A stretch of DNA of 64,000 bases. Source: Rhipicephalus microplus (Eukaryota; Arthropoda; Arachnida; Ixodida; Ixodidae). Under the pieces are notes generated by a model, which saw only the letters and a program-made list of their open reading frames with translations, made no database searches and was not told where the DNA came from. The stretch's first letter is position 1, and every line of letters starts with the position of its first letter. Location: NCBI RefSeq assembly GCF_043290135.1, contig NC_134707.1, forward strand, positions 138,385,319 to 138,449,318, in the 5' to 3' direction. Positions 23,045-33,791 of the stretch are shown here, piece by piece. A program made the translations under genes and the position numbers.

Positions 23045-26000
23045 GATTTTCCAGTTGTGGAGTATCTAGTTGTGGAGTTTCCAGTTGTGAAGTATCTAGT
23101 TGTGGATTTTCCAGTTGTGGAGTTTCTAGTTGTGGAGTTTTAAGTTGTGGAGTTTCTAGTTGCGGAGTTTCTAGTTGCGGAGTTTTTAATAGTGGAGTTT
23201 CTAGTTGTGAAGTTTCAAGTTGCGGAGTCTCAAGTTGTGAAGTTTCCAGTTGTGGAGTTTTTAGTTGTGGAGTTTCTAGTTGTTGAGTTTCTAGTTGTGT
23301 AGTCTCTAGTTTTGCAGTTTCTAGTCGTGGAGTTTCTAGATATGGAATTTCTAGTTGCCGAGTCTGTATTTGTGAAGTTTGAAGTTGAGTTTATAGTTGT
23401 GGAGTTTCTAGTTGTGGAGTCTCTAGTTGTGGAGTTCTAGTTGCAGAGTATCTAGTTGTGGAGTTTCCAGTTGTGGAGTTTCTAGTTGTGCAGTTGCGGA
23501 GTTTCTAGTTGCGGAGTTTCTAGTTGTGGAGTTTCTGGTTGTGGAGTTTCTAGTTGAGGAGTTTCAAGTTGTGGAGTTTCTAGTTGTGGAGCCTTTAGTT
23601 GTGGAGTCTCTAGTTGCGGAGTTTCTAGTTGTAGATTTTCCAGTTGTGGAGTTTTTAGTTGTTGAGTTGCGGAGTCTCTAGTTGTTGAGTTTCTAGTTGC
23701 AGAGTCTGTAGTTGTGGAGTTTCAAGTTGTGGAGTCTCTAGATGTGGAGTTTCTTGTTGTCGAGTTTCCAGTTGTGGAGTATCTAGTAGTGGAGTTACGG
23801 GTTGTGGAATTTCTAGTTGTCGAGTTTCTAGTTGTGGAGTCCCTAGTTGTGGAGTTTCTAGTTGCGGAGTTTCTAGTTGTGGAGTTTCAAGTTGCGGAGT
23901 CTCAAGCTGGGGAGTTTCTAGTTCTTGAGTTTTTAGTTGTGGAGTTTCTAGTGGTTGAGTTTCTAGTTTGAAGTCTCTAGTTGTAGATTCTCTAGTTGTG
24001 GAGTCTCTAGTTTAGGAGTTTCTAGTTGATGAGTTTTTTGTTGTGGAGTGTCTAGTTGTGGAGTTTCGAGTTGTGGAGTTTCTAGTTGCAGAGTCTCTAG
24101 TTGTGGAGTTTCAAGTTGTGGAGTCTCTAGTTGTGGAGTTTCTAGTTGCCGAGTTTCCAGTTGTGGAGTATCTAGTAGTGGAGTTTCAAGTTGTGGAGTT
24201 TCTAGTTGTGGAGTCTCAAGTTGTGGAGTTTAAAGTTGTGGAGTTTCAAGTTGTGGAGTCTCTAGTTGTGGAGTTTCTAGTTGCAGAGTATCTAGTTCTG
24301 GAGTTTCCAGTTGTGGAGTTTCTAGTTGAGAAGTTGCGGAGTCTATGGTTGTGGAGTTTTTAGTTGTGGAGTTTCTAGTTGTGGAGTTTCGAGTTGTGGA
24401 GACTGTAGTTGTGGAGTTTCTAGTGTTGGAGTTTTTAGTTGTGGAGTTTCTAGCTCTGGAGTTTCCAGTTGTGGAGTATTTAGTTGTGGAGTTTCAAGTT
24501 GTGGAGTTTCTAGTTGCGGAGTTTCTAGTTGCGGAGTTTCTAGTTGCGGAGTTTTTAATAGCGGAGTTTCTAGTTGTGAAGTTTCAAGTTGCGGAGTCTC
24601 AAGTTGTGGAGTTTACAGTTGTGGAGTTTTTAGTTGTGGAGTTTCTAGTTGTTGAGTTTCTAGCTGTGAAGTCTCTAGTTTTGCAGTTTCTAGATGTGGA
24701 GTTTCTAGATATGGAATTTCTAGTTGCCGAGTCTGTATTTGTGGAGTTTGTAGTTGTGGAGTTTCTAGTTGTGGAGTTTCTAGTTGTGGAGTCTCTAGTT
24801 GCGGAGTTTCTAGTTGTAGATTTTCTAGTTGTGGAGTATCTAGTTGTGGATTTTCCAGTTGTGGAGTTTCTAGTTGTGGAGTGGCGGAGTCTCTAGTTGT
24901 GGAGTTTCTAGTTGCAGAGTCTCTAGTTGTGGAGTTTCAAGTTGTGGAGTCTCTAGTTGTGGAGTTTCTAGTTGCCGAGTTTTCAGTTGTGTAGTATCTA
25001 GTAGTGGAGTTTCTATTTGTGGAGTTTCTAGCTGCGAAGTTTCTAGTTGCAGAGTCTCTGGTTGTGGAGTGTCTAGTTGCGAAGTCTCTAGATGTTGAGT
25101 TTCGAGTTTTGGAGTTTCTAGTGTTGAAGTTTTGAGTTGTGGAGTTTCTAGTTGTGGAGTTTCCAGTTGTGGAGTTTCTAGTTGTGGAGTTGCAGAATCT
25201 CTAGTTGTGGAGTTTATAGTTGTCGAGTTTCTAGTTGTGGAGTATCTAGTAGTGAAGTTTCCAGTTGTGGAGTATCTAGTTGCGGTGTTTCCAGTTGCGG
25301 AGTTTTAAGTTGCGGAGTCTCAAGCTGTAGAGTTTCTAGTTGTTGAGTTTTAGTTGTGCAGTTTCTAGTTTGAAGTCTCTAGTTGTAGAGTTTCTAGTGT
25401 AGGAGTTTCTAGTTGTAGAGTTTTTAGTTTTTGAATGTTTAGATGTGAAGTTTCAAGTTCTGGAGTTTCGAGTTGTGGAGTTTCGAACTGTGGAGATTTG
25501 AGTTGTTGAGTTTCTAGTTGTGGAGTTTCGAGTTGTGGAGTTTCTAGTTGTGGAGTTTCTAGTTGCGGAATGTCTAGTTGTGGATTTTCTAGTTGCGGAA
25601 CTTAAGGCTGTGAGGTTTCAAGTTGTGGAATTTCTAGTTGTGGATTTCTAGTTGTGGAGTTTCTAGTTGCGGGTTTCTAGTTGTGGAGTTTCTAGCTGCA
25701 GAGTTTCTAGTTGCAAGGTCTCTAGATGTGGAATTTCTAGTTGTAGAGTTTCTAGTTGTGGAGTCTCTAGTTGCGGAGTTTCTAGTTGAGGAGTTTCTAG
25801 TTGTGGAGTTTCTGGTTGTGGAGTTTTTAGTTGTGGAGTTTCAAGTTGTTGAGACTCTAGTTGTGGACTTTCTAGTTGTGGAGTCTCTGGTTGCGGAGTT
25901 TCTATTTGTGGAGTTGCTAGTGTTGGAATTTCTAGGTGTGAAGTTCCTGGTTGTGGAGTTTCTAGTTGCAGAGATTCCAGTTGCGGAGTCTATGGTTGTG

Positions 26001-29000
26001 GCGGTTCTACTTGTGGAGTTTCTAGTTGTGAAGTTTGAGTTGTGGAGTTTCTAGTTGTGGAGTCTAGGGTTGTGGAGTTTAAAATGGCGGAGTCTCAAGT
26101 TGTGGAATTTCTAGTTGTAGAGTATTTAGTTGTGGAGTTTCAGGTTGTTGAGTTTCTAGTTTTGAAGTCTCTAGTTGTGGAGTCTCTAGTTAAGGAGTCT
26201 CTAGTTTAGGAGTTTCTAGTTGTAGAGTTTTTAGTTGTGGAGTGTCTAGTTGTGGAGTTTCGAGTTGTGGAGTTTTGAGTTGTGGAGTTTCGAGTTGTGG
26301 AGTTTGTAGTTGTGGAGTTTCTAGTTTTGGAGTTTCTAGTTGCGAATTCTCTAGTTGAAGATTCTCTAGTTGTAGAGTTTCTAGTTTATGAGTTTCTAGT
26401 TGTGGAGTTTCAAGTTGTGGACTTTCTAGTTGTTGAGTTTCTAGTTTGAAGTCTCTAGTTGTAATCTCTAGTTGTGGAGTCTCTAGTTTAGAACTTTCTA
26501 GTTGTAGAGTTTTTAGTTGTGGAGTTTCTAGTTGTGGAGTTTCCAGTTGTGGAGCTTCCAGTTTTGGAGTTTCGAGTTGTGGAGTTTCTTGTTGTGGAGG
26601 TTTGAGTTGTGGAGTTTGTAGTTGCGGAATCTCTAGCTGTGGATTTTCTAGTTGCGGAACTTAAGGTTGTGAGGTTTCAATTTGCGGAGTTTCTAGTTGT
26701 GGAGTTTCTAGCTCTGGAGTTTCTAGTTGTGGAGCATCCATGTTGTGGAGTTTCTAGTTGTGGAGTTTCTAGTTGTGGAGATTTTTGTTGTAGAGTTTCC
26801 GGTTGTGGAGTTTCCAGTTGTGGAGTTTCAAGTTGTGGAGTTTCTAGTTGTGGAGTCTCAAGTTGTGGAGTTTAAAGTTGTGGAGTTTCAAGTTGGGGAG
26901 TCTCTAGTTGCGGAGTTTCCAGTTGTGGAGTTTCTAGTTGTGGAGTTGCGGAGTCTCTAGTTGTGGAGTTTCTAGCTGTGGAGTTTCTAGTTGTGGAGTT
27001 TCGAGTTGTGGAGTCTCTAGTTGTAGAGTTTCTAGTTGTGGAGTTTCCAGTTGTGGAGTATCTTGTTTTGGAGTTTCCAGTTGTGAAGTTTCTAGTTGTG
27101 GAGTTTCCAGTTGTGGAGTATCTAGTTGTGGAGTTTTTAGTTGCAGAGTTTTTAATAGCGGAGTTTCTTGTTGTGGAGTTTCAAGTTGCGGAGTCTCAAG
27201 TTGTGGAGTTTCGAGTTGTGGAGTTTTTAGTTGTTGAGTTTCTAGTTGTGAAGTCTCTAGTTTTACAGTTTCTAGTTAAACTTTTTAGTTGTGGAGTTTC
27301 TAGATATGGAATTTCTAGTTGCCGAGTCTCTATTTGTAGAGTTTGTAGTTGTGGAGTTTCTAGTTGTAGAGTTTCTAGTTGTGGAGTCTCTAGTTGTGGA
27401 GTTTCCAGTTGTGGAGTTTCTAGTTGTGGAGTTTCTAGTTGTGAAGTTTCTGGTTGTGGAGTTTCTAGTTTTGGAGTTTCAAGTTGTGGAGCCTCTAGTT
27501 GCGGAGTTTCTAGTTGCGGAGTTTCTAGTTGTGGAGTTTCAAGTTGTGGAGTTTCTAGTTGCGGAGTCTCAAGTTGTGGAGTTTCTAGTTGAGGAGTTTC
27601 AAGTTGTGGAGATTTGAGTCGTGGAATTTCGAGTTGTGGAGTTTCTAGTTGTGGAGTTTCTGGTTGTGGAGTTTCTAGCTGCGGAGTTTCTAGTTGCAGA
27701 GTCACTAGTTTTGGAGTTTCTAGTTGCGAATTCTGCAGTTTTGGAGTTTCTAGTTGTGGAGTTTCTATTTGTAGAGTCTCCTGTTGCGGAGTTTCTAGTT
27801 GCGGTGTTTCTAGTTGGAGAGTTTCTAATTGTGGAGTTTCTAGTTGTGGAGTTTCTAGTTGTGGAGTTTCTAGTTGTGAAGTCTCAAGTTGTAGAGTTTA
27901 AACTTGTGGAGTTTCAAGTTGTGGAGTCTATAGTTGTGGAGTTTCTAGTTGTGGATTTTCTAGTTGTGGATTTTCCAATTGTGGAGTTTCTAGTTGTGGA
28001 GTAGCGGAGTCTCTATTTGTGGAGTTTCTAGTTGCAGAGTTTCTAGTTGTGGAGTTTCAAGTTGTGGAGTCTCTAGTTGTGGAGTTTCTAGTTGCCGAGT
28101 TTCCAGTTGTGGAGTATCTAGTAGAGGAGTTTCCAGTTGTGGAGTTTCTAGTTGTGGAATTTCTAGTTGCGGAGTCCCTAGTTGTGGAGTTTCTAATTGC
28201 GGAGTCTCAAGCTGTGGAGTTTCTAGTTGTTGAGTTTTTAGTTGTGGAGTTTCTAGTTGTTGAGTTTCTAGTTGTGAAGTCTCTAGTTTTGCAGTTTCTA
28301 GTTAAGGTTTTTAGTTGTGGAGTTTCTAGATATGGAATTTCTAGTTGCCGAGTCTCTATTTGTAGAGTTTGTAGTTGTGGAGTTTCTAGTTGTAGAGTTT
28401 CTAGTTGTGGAGTCTCTAGTTGTGGAGTTTCTAGTTGTGGAGTTTCTAGTTGTGGAGTTTCTAGTTGTGAAGTTTCTAGTTGTGGAGTTTCTAGTTGTGG
28501 AGTTTCAAGTTGTGGAGCCTCTAGTTGCGGAGTTTCTAGTTGCGGAGTTTCTAGTTGTGGAGTTTCAAGTTGTGGAGTTTCTAGTTGCGGAGTCTCAAGT
28601 TGTGGAGTTTCTAGTGGAGGAGTTTCAAGTTGTGGAGATTTGAGTTGTGGAATTTCGAGTTGTGGAGTTTCTAGTTGTGGAGTTTCGAGTTGTGGAGTTT
28701 CTGGTTGTGGAGTTTCTAGCTGCGGAGTTTCTAGTTGTGGAGTTTCCAGTTGTGAATTATCTAGTTGTGGAGTTTCCAGTTTGTGGAGTTTTTAGTTGTG
28801 GAGTTTCTAGTTGTTTAGTTTCTAGTTGTGAAGTCTCTAGTTTTGCAGTTTCTAGTCGTGGAGTTTCTAGATATGGAATTTCTAGTTGCCGAGTCTGTAT
28901 TTGTGAAGTTTGAAGTTGAGGAGTTTCTAGTTGTGGAGTTTCTAGTTGTGGAGTCCCTAGTTGTGGAGTTTCTGGTTGTGGGGTATCTAGTTGAGGAGTT

Positions 29001-31378
29001 TCAAGTTGTGGAGTTTCTAGTTGTGGAGTCTCTAGTTGTGGAGTCTCTAGTTGCGGAGTTTCTAGTTGTAGATTTTCCAGTTGTGGAGTTTCTAGTTGTT
29101 GAGTTGCGGAGTCTTCAGTTGTTGAGTTTCTAGTGGCAGAGTCTCTAGTTGTGGAGTTTCAAGTTGTGGAGTCTCTAGATGTGGAGTTTCTAGTTGTGGA
29201 GTTTCCAGTTGTGGAGTATCTAGTAGTGGAGTTTCGGGTTGTGGAGTTTCTAGTTGTGGAGTTTATAGTTGTGGAGTCCCTAGTTGTGGAGTTTCTAGTT
29301 GCGGAGTTTCTAGTTGTGGAGTTTCAAGTTGCGGAGTCTAAAGCTGGGGAGTTTCTAGTTGTTGAGTTTTTAGTTGTGGAGTTTCTAGTTGTTGAGTTTC
29401 TAGTTTGAAGTCTCTAGTTGTAGATTCTCTAGTTGTGGAGTCTCTAGTTTAGGAGTTTCTAGTTGAATAGTTTTTTGTTGTGGAGTGTCTAGTTGTGGAG
29501 TTTCCAGCTGTGGAGTTTCGAGTTGTGGAGTTTCTAGTTGCAGAGTGTCTAGTTGTGGAGTTTCAAGTTGTGGAGTCTCTAGTTGTGGAGTTTCTAGTTG
29601 TCGAGTTTCCAGTTGTGGAGTTTTTAGTTGTGGAGTTTCTAGTTGTTGAGTTTCTAGTTGTGAAGTCTCTAGTTTTGCAGTTTCTAGCTGTGGAGTTTCT
29701 AGATATGGAATTTCTAGTTGCCGAGTCTGTATTTGTGTAGTATCTAGTTGTGGATTTTCCAGTTGTGGAGTTTCTGGTTGTTAAGTTGCGGAGTCTCTAG
29801 TTGTTGAGTTTCTAGTTGCAGAGTCTCTAGTTGTGGAGTTTCAAGTTGTGGAGTCTCTAGATGTGGAGTTTCTAGTTGTCGAGTTTCCAGTTGTGGAGTA
29901 TCTAGTAGTGGAGTTTCGAGTTGTCGAGTTTCTAGTTGTGGAGTATCTAGTAGTGAAGTTTTCAGTTGTGGAGTTTCTAGTTGCGGAGTTTTGAGTTGCG
30001 GAGTCTCAAGCTGTAAAGTTTCTAGTTGTTGAGTTTTAGTTGTGCAGTTTCTAGTTTGAAGTCTCTAGTTCTGGAGTTTCTAGTGTAGGAGTTTCTAGTT
30101 GTAGAGTTTTTAGTTTTTGAGTGTTTAGATGTGAAGTTTCAAGTTCTGGAGTTTTGAGTTGTAGATTTTCGAATTGTGGAGTTTTGAGTTGTTGAGTTTC
30201 GAGTTTTGGAGTTTCGAGTTGTGGAGTTTCTAGTTGTGGAGTTTCTAGTTGCGGAATCTCTGGTTGTGGATTTTCTAGTTGCGGAACTTAAGGCTGTGAG
30301 GTTTCAAGTTGTGGAGTTTCTAGTTATGAAGTTTCTAGTTGTGGAGTTTCTAGTCGTGGAGTATCTAGTTGTGGAGTTGCTAGTTGTGGAATTTCTAGGT
30401 GTGAAGTTCCTGGTTGTGGAGTTTATAGTTGCAGAGATTCCAGTTGCGGAGTCTATGGTTGTGGCGGTTCTACTTGTGGAGTTTCTAGTTGTGAAGTTTC
30501 AGTTGTGGAGTTTCTAGTTGTGTAGTCTAGGGTTGTGGAGTTTAAAGTGGCGGAGTCTTAAGTTGTGGAATTTCTAGTTGTAGAGTATTCAGTTGTGGAG
30601 TTTCAGGTTGTTGAGTTTCTAGTTTTGAAGTCTCCAGTTATGGAGTCTCTAGTTATGGAGTCTCTAGTTTAGAAGTTTCTAGTTGTAGAGTTTTTAGTTG
30701 CGGAGTGTCTAGTTGTAGAGTTTCAAGTTTATGAGTTTCTAGTTGTGGAGTTTTAAGTTGTGGACTTTCTAGTTGTTGAGTTTCTAGTTTGAAGTCTCTA
30801 GTTGTAATCTCTAGTTGTGGAGTCTCTAGTTTAGAACTTTCTAGTTGTAGAGTTTTTTGTTGTGGAGTTTCTAGTTGTGGAGTTTCCAGTTGTGGAGCTT
30901 CCAGTTTTGGAGTTTCGAGTTGTGGAGTTTCTTGTTGTGGAGGTTTGAATTGTGGAGTTTCTAGTTGCGGAATCTCTAACTGTGGATTTTCTAGTTGCGG
31001 AACTTAAGGTTGTGAGGTTTCAATTTGCGGAGTTTCTAGTTGTGGAGTTTCTAGCTCTGGAGTTTCTAGTTGTGGAGCCTCCTGTTGTGGAGTTTCTAGT
31101 TGTGGAGTTTCTAGTTGTGGAGTTTTTAGTTGTGGAGTTTTTAGTTGTGGAGTTTCTAGATATGGAATTTCTAGTTGCCGATTCTCTATTGGTGGAGTTT
31201 GTAGTTGTGGAGTTTCTAGCTGCACAGTTTCTAGTTGCAGAGTCTCTGGCTGTGGAGTTGCTAATTGCGGAGTCTCTAGTTGTAGAGTTTCTAGTTGTGG
31301 AGTTTCTAGTTGTGGAGTTTTTAGTTGTGGAGTTTCTAGATATGGAATTTAATGTCCGAGTCTCTATTGGTGGAGTTT
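23045..31378 (+). repeat. HOR C, copy 2 (~8.3 kb)
   Basis: Second copy of the 8.5-kb unit, with CTTAAG at 25601, 26660, 30287 and 31003 in the same order and nearly the same spacing as copy 1. It has lost about 148 bp that copy 1 carries just after 21781; the joint here lies near 30320-30330 in TAGTTATGAAG. It has also lost one monomer near 29975 and one near 31210, and gained one near 28935. It leaves the HOR after TCTATTGGTGGAGTTT at 31378 into a short stretch of left-type units that ends at the block boundary. Confidence 0.85.
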
Positions 31379-32290
31379 GTAGTTGTGGAGTTTCTAGTTG
31401 TGGAGTCTTTAGTTGTGGAGTCTCTAGTTGCGGAGTTTCTAGTTGTGGAGTTTCTAGATGTGGAGTTTTTAGTTGTAGAGTTTCTGGTTGTGGAGTTTCT
31501 AGTTGCGGAGTTTCTAGTTGTGGAGTTTCAAGTTGCGGAGTCTCAAGCTGGGGAGTTTCTAGTTGTTGAGTTTTTAGTTGTGGAGTTTCTAGTTGTTGAG
31601 TTTCTAGTTTGAAGTCTCTAGTTGTAGATTCTCTAGTTGTGGAGTCTCTAGTTTAGGAGTTTCTAGTTGAATAGTTTTTTGTTGTGGAGTGTCTAGTTGT
31701 GGAGTTTCCAGCTGTGGAGTTTCGAGTTGTGGAGTTTCTAGTTGCAGAGTGTCTAGTTGTGGAGTTTCAAGTTGTGGAGTCTCTAGTTGTGGAGTTTCTA
31801 GTTGCCGAGTTTCCAGTTGTGGAGTATATAGTAGTGGAGTTTCAAGTTGTGGAGTTTCTAGTTGTGGAGTCTCAAGTTGTGGAGTTTAAAGTTGTGGAGT
31901 TTCAAGTTGTGGAGTCTCTAGTTGTGGAGTTTCTAGTTGCAGAGTATCTAGTTATGGAGTTTCCAGTTGTGGAGTTTCTAGTTGTGAAGTTGCGGAGTGT
32001 ATGGTTGTGGAGTTTTTAGTTGTGGAGTTTCTAGTTGTGGAGTTTCGAGTTGTGGAGTTTCTAGTTGCGGAGTTTCTAGTTGCGGAGTTTTTAATAGCGG
32101 AGTTTCTAGTTGTGAAGTTTCAAGTTGCGGAGTCTCAAGTTGTGGAGTTTCCAGTTGTGGAGTTTTTAGTTGAGGAGTCTCTAGTTGTTGAGTCTCTAGC
32201 TGTGGAAATTCTAGTTGTGGAGTTTCTGGTTGCAGAGTTTGTTGTTGCGGAGTTTCCAGATGTGGTGTTTCTAGTTGTGGAGTTTCTAGT
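31379..32290 (+). repeat. Transition zone between the HOR blocks
   Basis: 31379 to ~32165 is left-type sequence resembling 9213-9740 and 20851-21060: AGTTTGAAG at 31606, GTTTTTTGTTGTGG near 31675 and AATAGCGG at 32092. Immediately after a GAGTTTTTAGTTG at ~32160 the variants become right-type: GAGGAGTCTC, TTGTTGAGTCTC and CTGTGGAAATTC, as at 48500-48545. The change happens within about one monomer, near 32170, with no unique sequence, inversion or spacer. Confidence 0.75.
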
Positions 32291-33042
32291 TGTGGAATTT
32301 GTAGTTGTGGAGTATCTAGTTGTGGTGTTTCAAGTTGTGGAGTCTCTAGCTGTGGAGTTTCTAGTTGCGGAGTTTCTAGTTGCAGAGTTTCTAGTTGCGG
32401 GGTTTTCTAGTTGTGGAGCTTCTAGTTGTTGAGTTTCTAGTTGTTGAGTTTCTAGTTGACAAGTTTCTATTTGCGAAGTCTCAAGTGTTGGAGTTTCTAG
32501 CTGTGGAGTTTCTAGTTGCGGAGTTTGTAGTTGTGGAGCTTCTAGTTGTGGAGTTACTAGCTGTGGAGTTTCTAGTGGTGGAGTCTCTAGTTGTGGAGTT
32601 TCTAGCTGTGGAGTTTCTAGTTGTTGAGTTTCTAATTGACGAGTTTCAATTTGCGAAGTCTGAAGTGTTGGAGTTTCTAGCTGTGGAGTTTCTAGTTGCG
32701 GAGTTTGTAGTTGCGTAGTTTCTAGTTGCAGAGTTTCTAGTTGTGGAGATTCTAGTTGCAGAATTTCTTGTTGCGAAGTCTGAGGTTGTGGAGTTTCTAG
32801 TTGTGGAGTTTCTAGTTGTGGAATTTGTAGTTGTGGAGTATCTAGTTGTGGTGTTTCAAGTAGTGGAGTTTCTAGCTGTGGAATTTCTAGTTGTGGATTT
32901 TTTAGTGGCAGAGTTTCTAGTTGCGGAGTTTTCTAGTTGTGGAGATTGTAGTGGCGGAGTTTCAAGTTGTGGATTTTCTAGTTGCGGAGTTACTAGCTGT
33001 GGAGTTTCTAGTTGCGGAGTCTCTAGTTGTGCAGTCTCTAGA
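32291..33042 (+). repeat. 752-bp tandem repeat, copy 1
   Basis: Begins at TGTGGAATTTGTAG and is followed directly by a second copy at +752 (50 monomers plus 2 bases). Differences seen are very few: TCTGAGGTTG at 32777 against TCTCAGGTTG, TTGGAGTTTC near 32668 against TTGGAGTATC, and AAGTAGTGG at 32859 against AAGTTGTGG. It contains two TTTGCGAAG landmarks and two 16-bp GAGTTTTCTAG units. Confidence 0.88.
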
Positions 33043-33791
33043 TGTGGAATTTGTAGTTGTGGAGTATCTAGTTGTGGTGTTTCAAGTTGTGGAGTCTCTA
33101 GCTGTGGAGTTTCTAGTTGCGGAGTTTCTAGTTGCAGAGTTTCTAGTTGCGGGGTTTTCTAGTTGTGGAGCTTCTAGTTGTTGAGTTTCTAGTTGTTGAG
33201 TTTCTAGTTGACAAGTTTCTATTTGCGAAGTCTCAAGTGTTGGAGTTTCTAGCTGTGGAGTTTCTAGTTGCGGAGTTTGTAGTTGTGGAGCTTCTAGTTG
33301 TGGAGTTACTAGCTGTGGAGTTTCTAGTGGTGGAGTCTCTAGTTGTGGAGTTTCTAGCTGTGGAGTTTCTAGTTGTTGAGTTTCTAATTGACGAGTTTCA
33401 ATTTGCGAAGTCTGAAGTGTTGGAGTATCTAGCTGTGGAGTTTCTAGTTGCGGAGTTTGTAGTTGCGTAGTTTCTAGTTGCAGAGTTTCTAGTTGTGGAG
33501 ATTCTAGTTGCAGAATTTCTTGTTGCGAAGTCTCAGGTTGTGGAGTTTCTAGTTGTGGAGTTTCTAGTTGTGGAATTTGTAGTTGTGGAGTATCTAGTTG
33601 TGGTGTTTCAAGTTGTGGAGTTTCTAGCTGTGGAATTTCTAGTTGTGGATTTTTTAGTGGCAGAGTTTCTAGTTGCGGAGTTTTCTAGTTGTGGAGATTG
33701 TAGTGGCGGAGTTTCAAGTTGTGGATTTTCTAGTTGCGGAGTTACTAGCTGTGGAGTTTCTAGTTGCGGAGTCTCTAGTTGTGCAGTCTCT
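33043..33791 (+). repeat. 752-bp tandem repeat, copy 2
   Basis: Head-to-tail copy of 32291-33042. It ends after GTGCAGTCTCTA, where copy 1 continues GATGTGG and this copy continues TTTGTTGAG into the mosaic region. No third copy follows. Near-identity suggests a recent unequal-exchange or slippage event in the first kilobase of the right block. Confidence 0.87.

Larger units (their letters stand above)
3210..31008 (+). repeat. Left-block landmark CTTAAG (12 AflII-type sites)
   Basis: A diverged unit reading GCG[T/G]AACTTAAGG occurs at 3210, 7840, 10994, 14141, 17065, 18124, 21751, 22615, 25601, 26660, 30287 and 31003. Spacings are 4630, 3154, 3147, 2924, 1059, 3627, 864, 2986, 1059, 3627 and 716. 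It is always followed by GTGAGGTTTCAA. The two families are AAGGTCG (first four) and AAGG[C/T]TG (the rest), which track HOR A/B against HOR C. I saw none after 31008. Confidence 0.85.
2624..31614 (+). repeat. Left-block landmark AGTTTGAAG (20 sites)
   Basis: A shortened monomer gives AGTTTGAAGTCTCTAG at 2624, 5981, 7606, 9135, 10760, 12297, 13907, 15444, 16831, 17907, 20851, 21517, 22398, 23965, 25367, 26443, 29402, 30053, 30786 and 31606. In HOR B the spacing alternates 1625/1529, 1625/1537, 1610/1537, showing that B is a dimer of two ~1.57-kb subunits. Each site shifts the monomer phase by two bases and so breaks the long open frames. Confidence 0.85.
1..32170 (+). repeat. Left HOR block (families A, B and C)
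   Basis: This half is defined by diagnostic off-phase monomers that I do not find to its right. AGTTTGAAG followed by TCTCTAG occurs 20 times and CTTAAG 12 times. Units of the AATAG[T/C]GG type recur about every 1.3-1.8 kb (for example 1866, 5223, 6571, 8380, 9727, 11533, 12873, 14678, 16021). The block contains three nested repeat periods: 3357, 3154/3147 and about 8.5 kb. No gene or unique spacer interrupts it. Its left end is cut by the window. Confidence 0.85.

Noticed and set aside
3210..31008. CTTAAG units as remnants of an inserted element or attachment site
   Set aside because: The flanks are normal monomers on both sides with no target duplication or inverted ends. The unit is best explained as a diverged monomer carried along by HOR duplication.
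619..31345. TCTAGATATGGAAT units as promoters or start sites
   Set aside because: They recur as ordinary variant monomers in each HOR (619, 2014, 18763 and others) and look like a start codon only because ATGG arises by substitution. No upstream element or downstream non-repeat coding sequence accompanies them.
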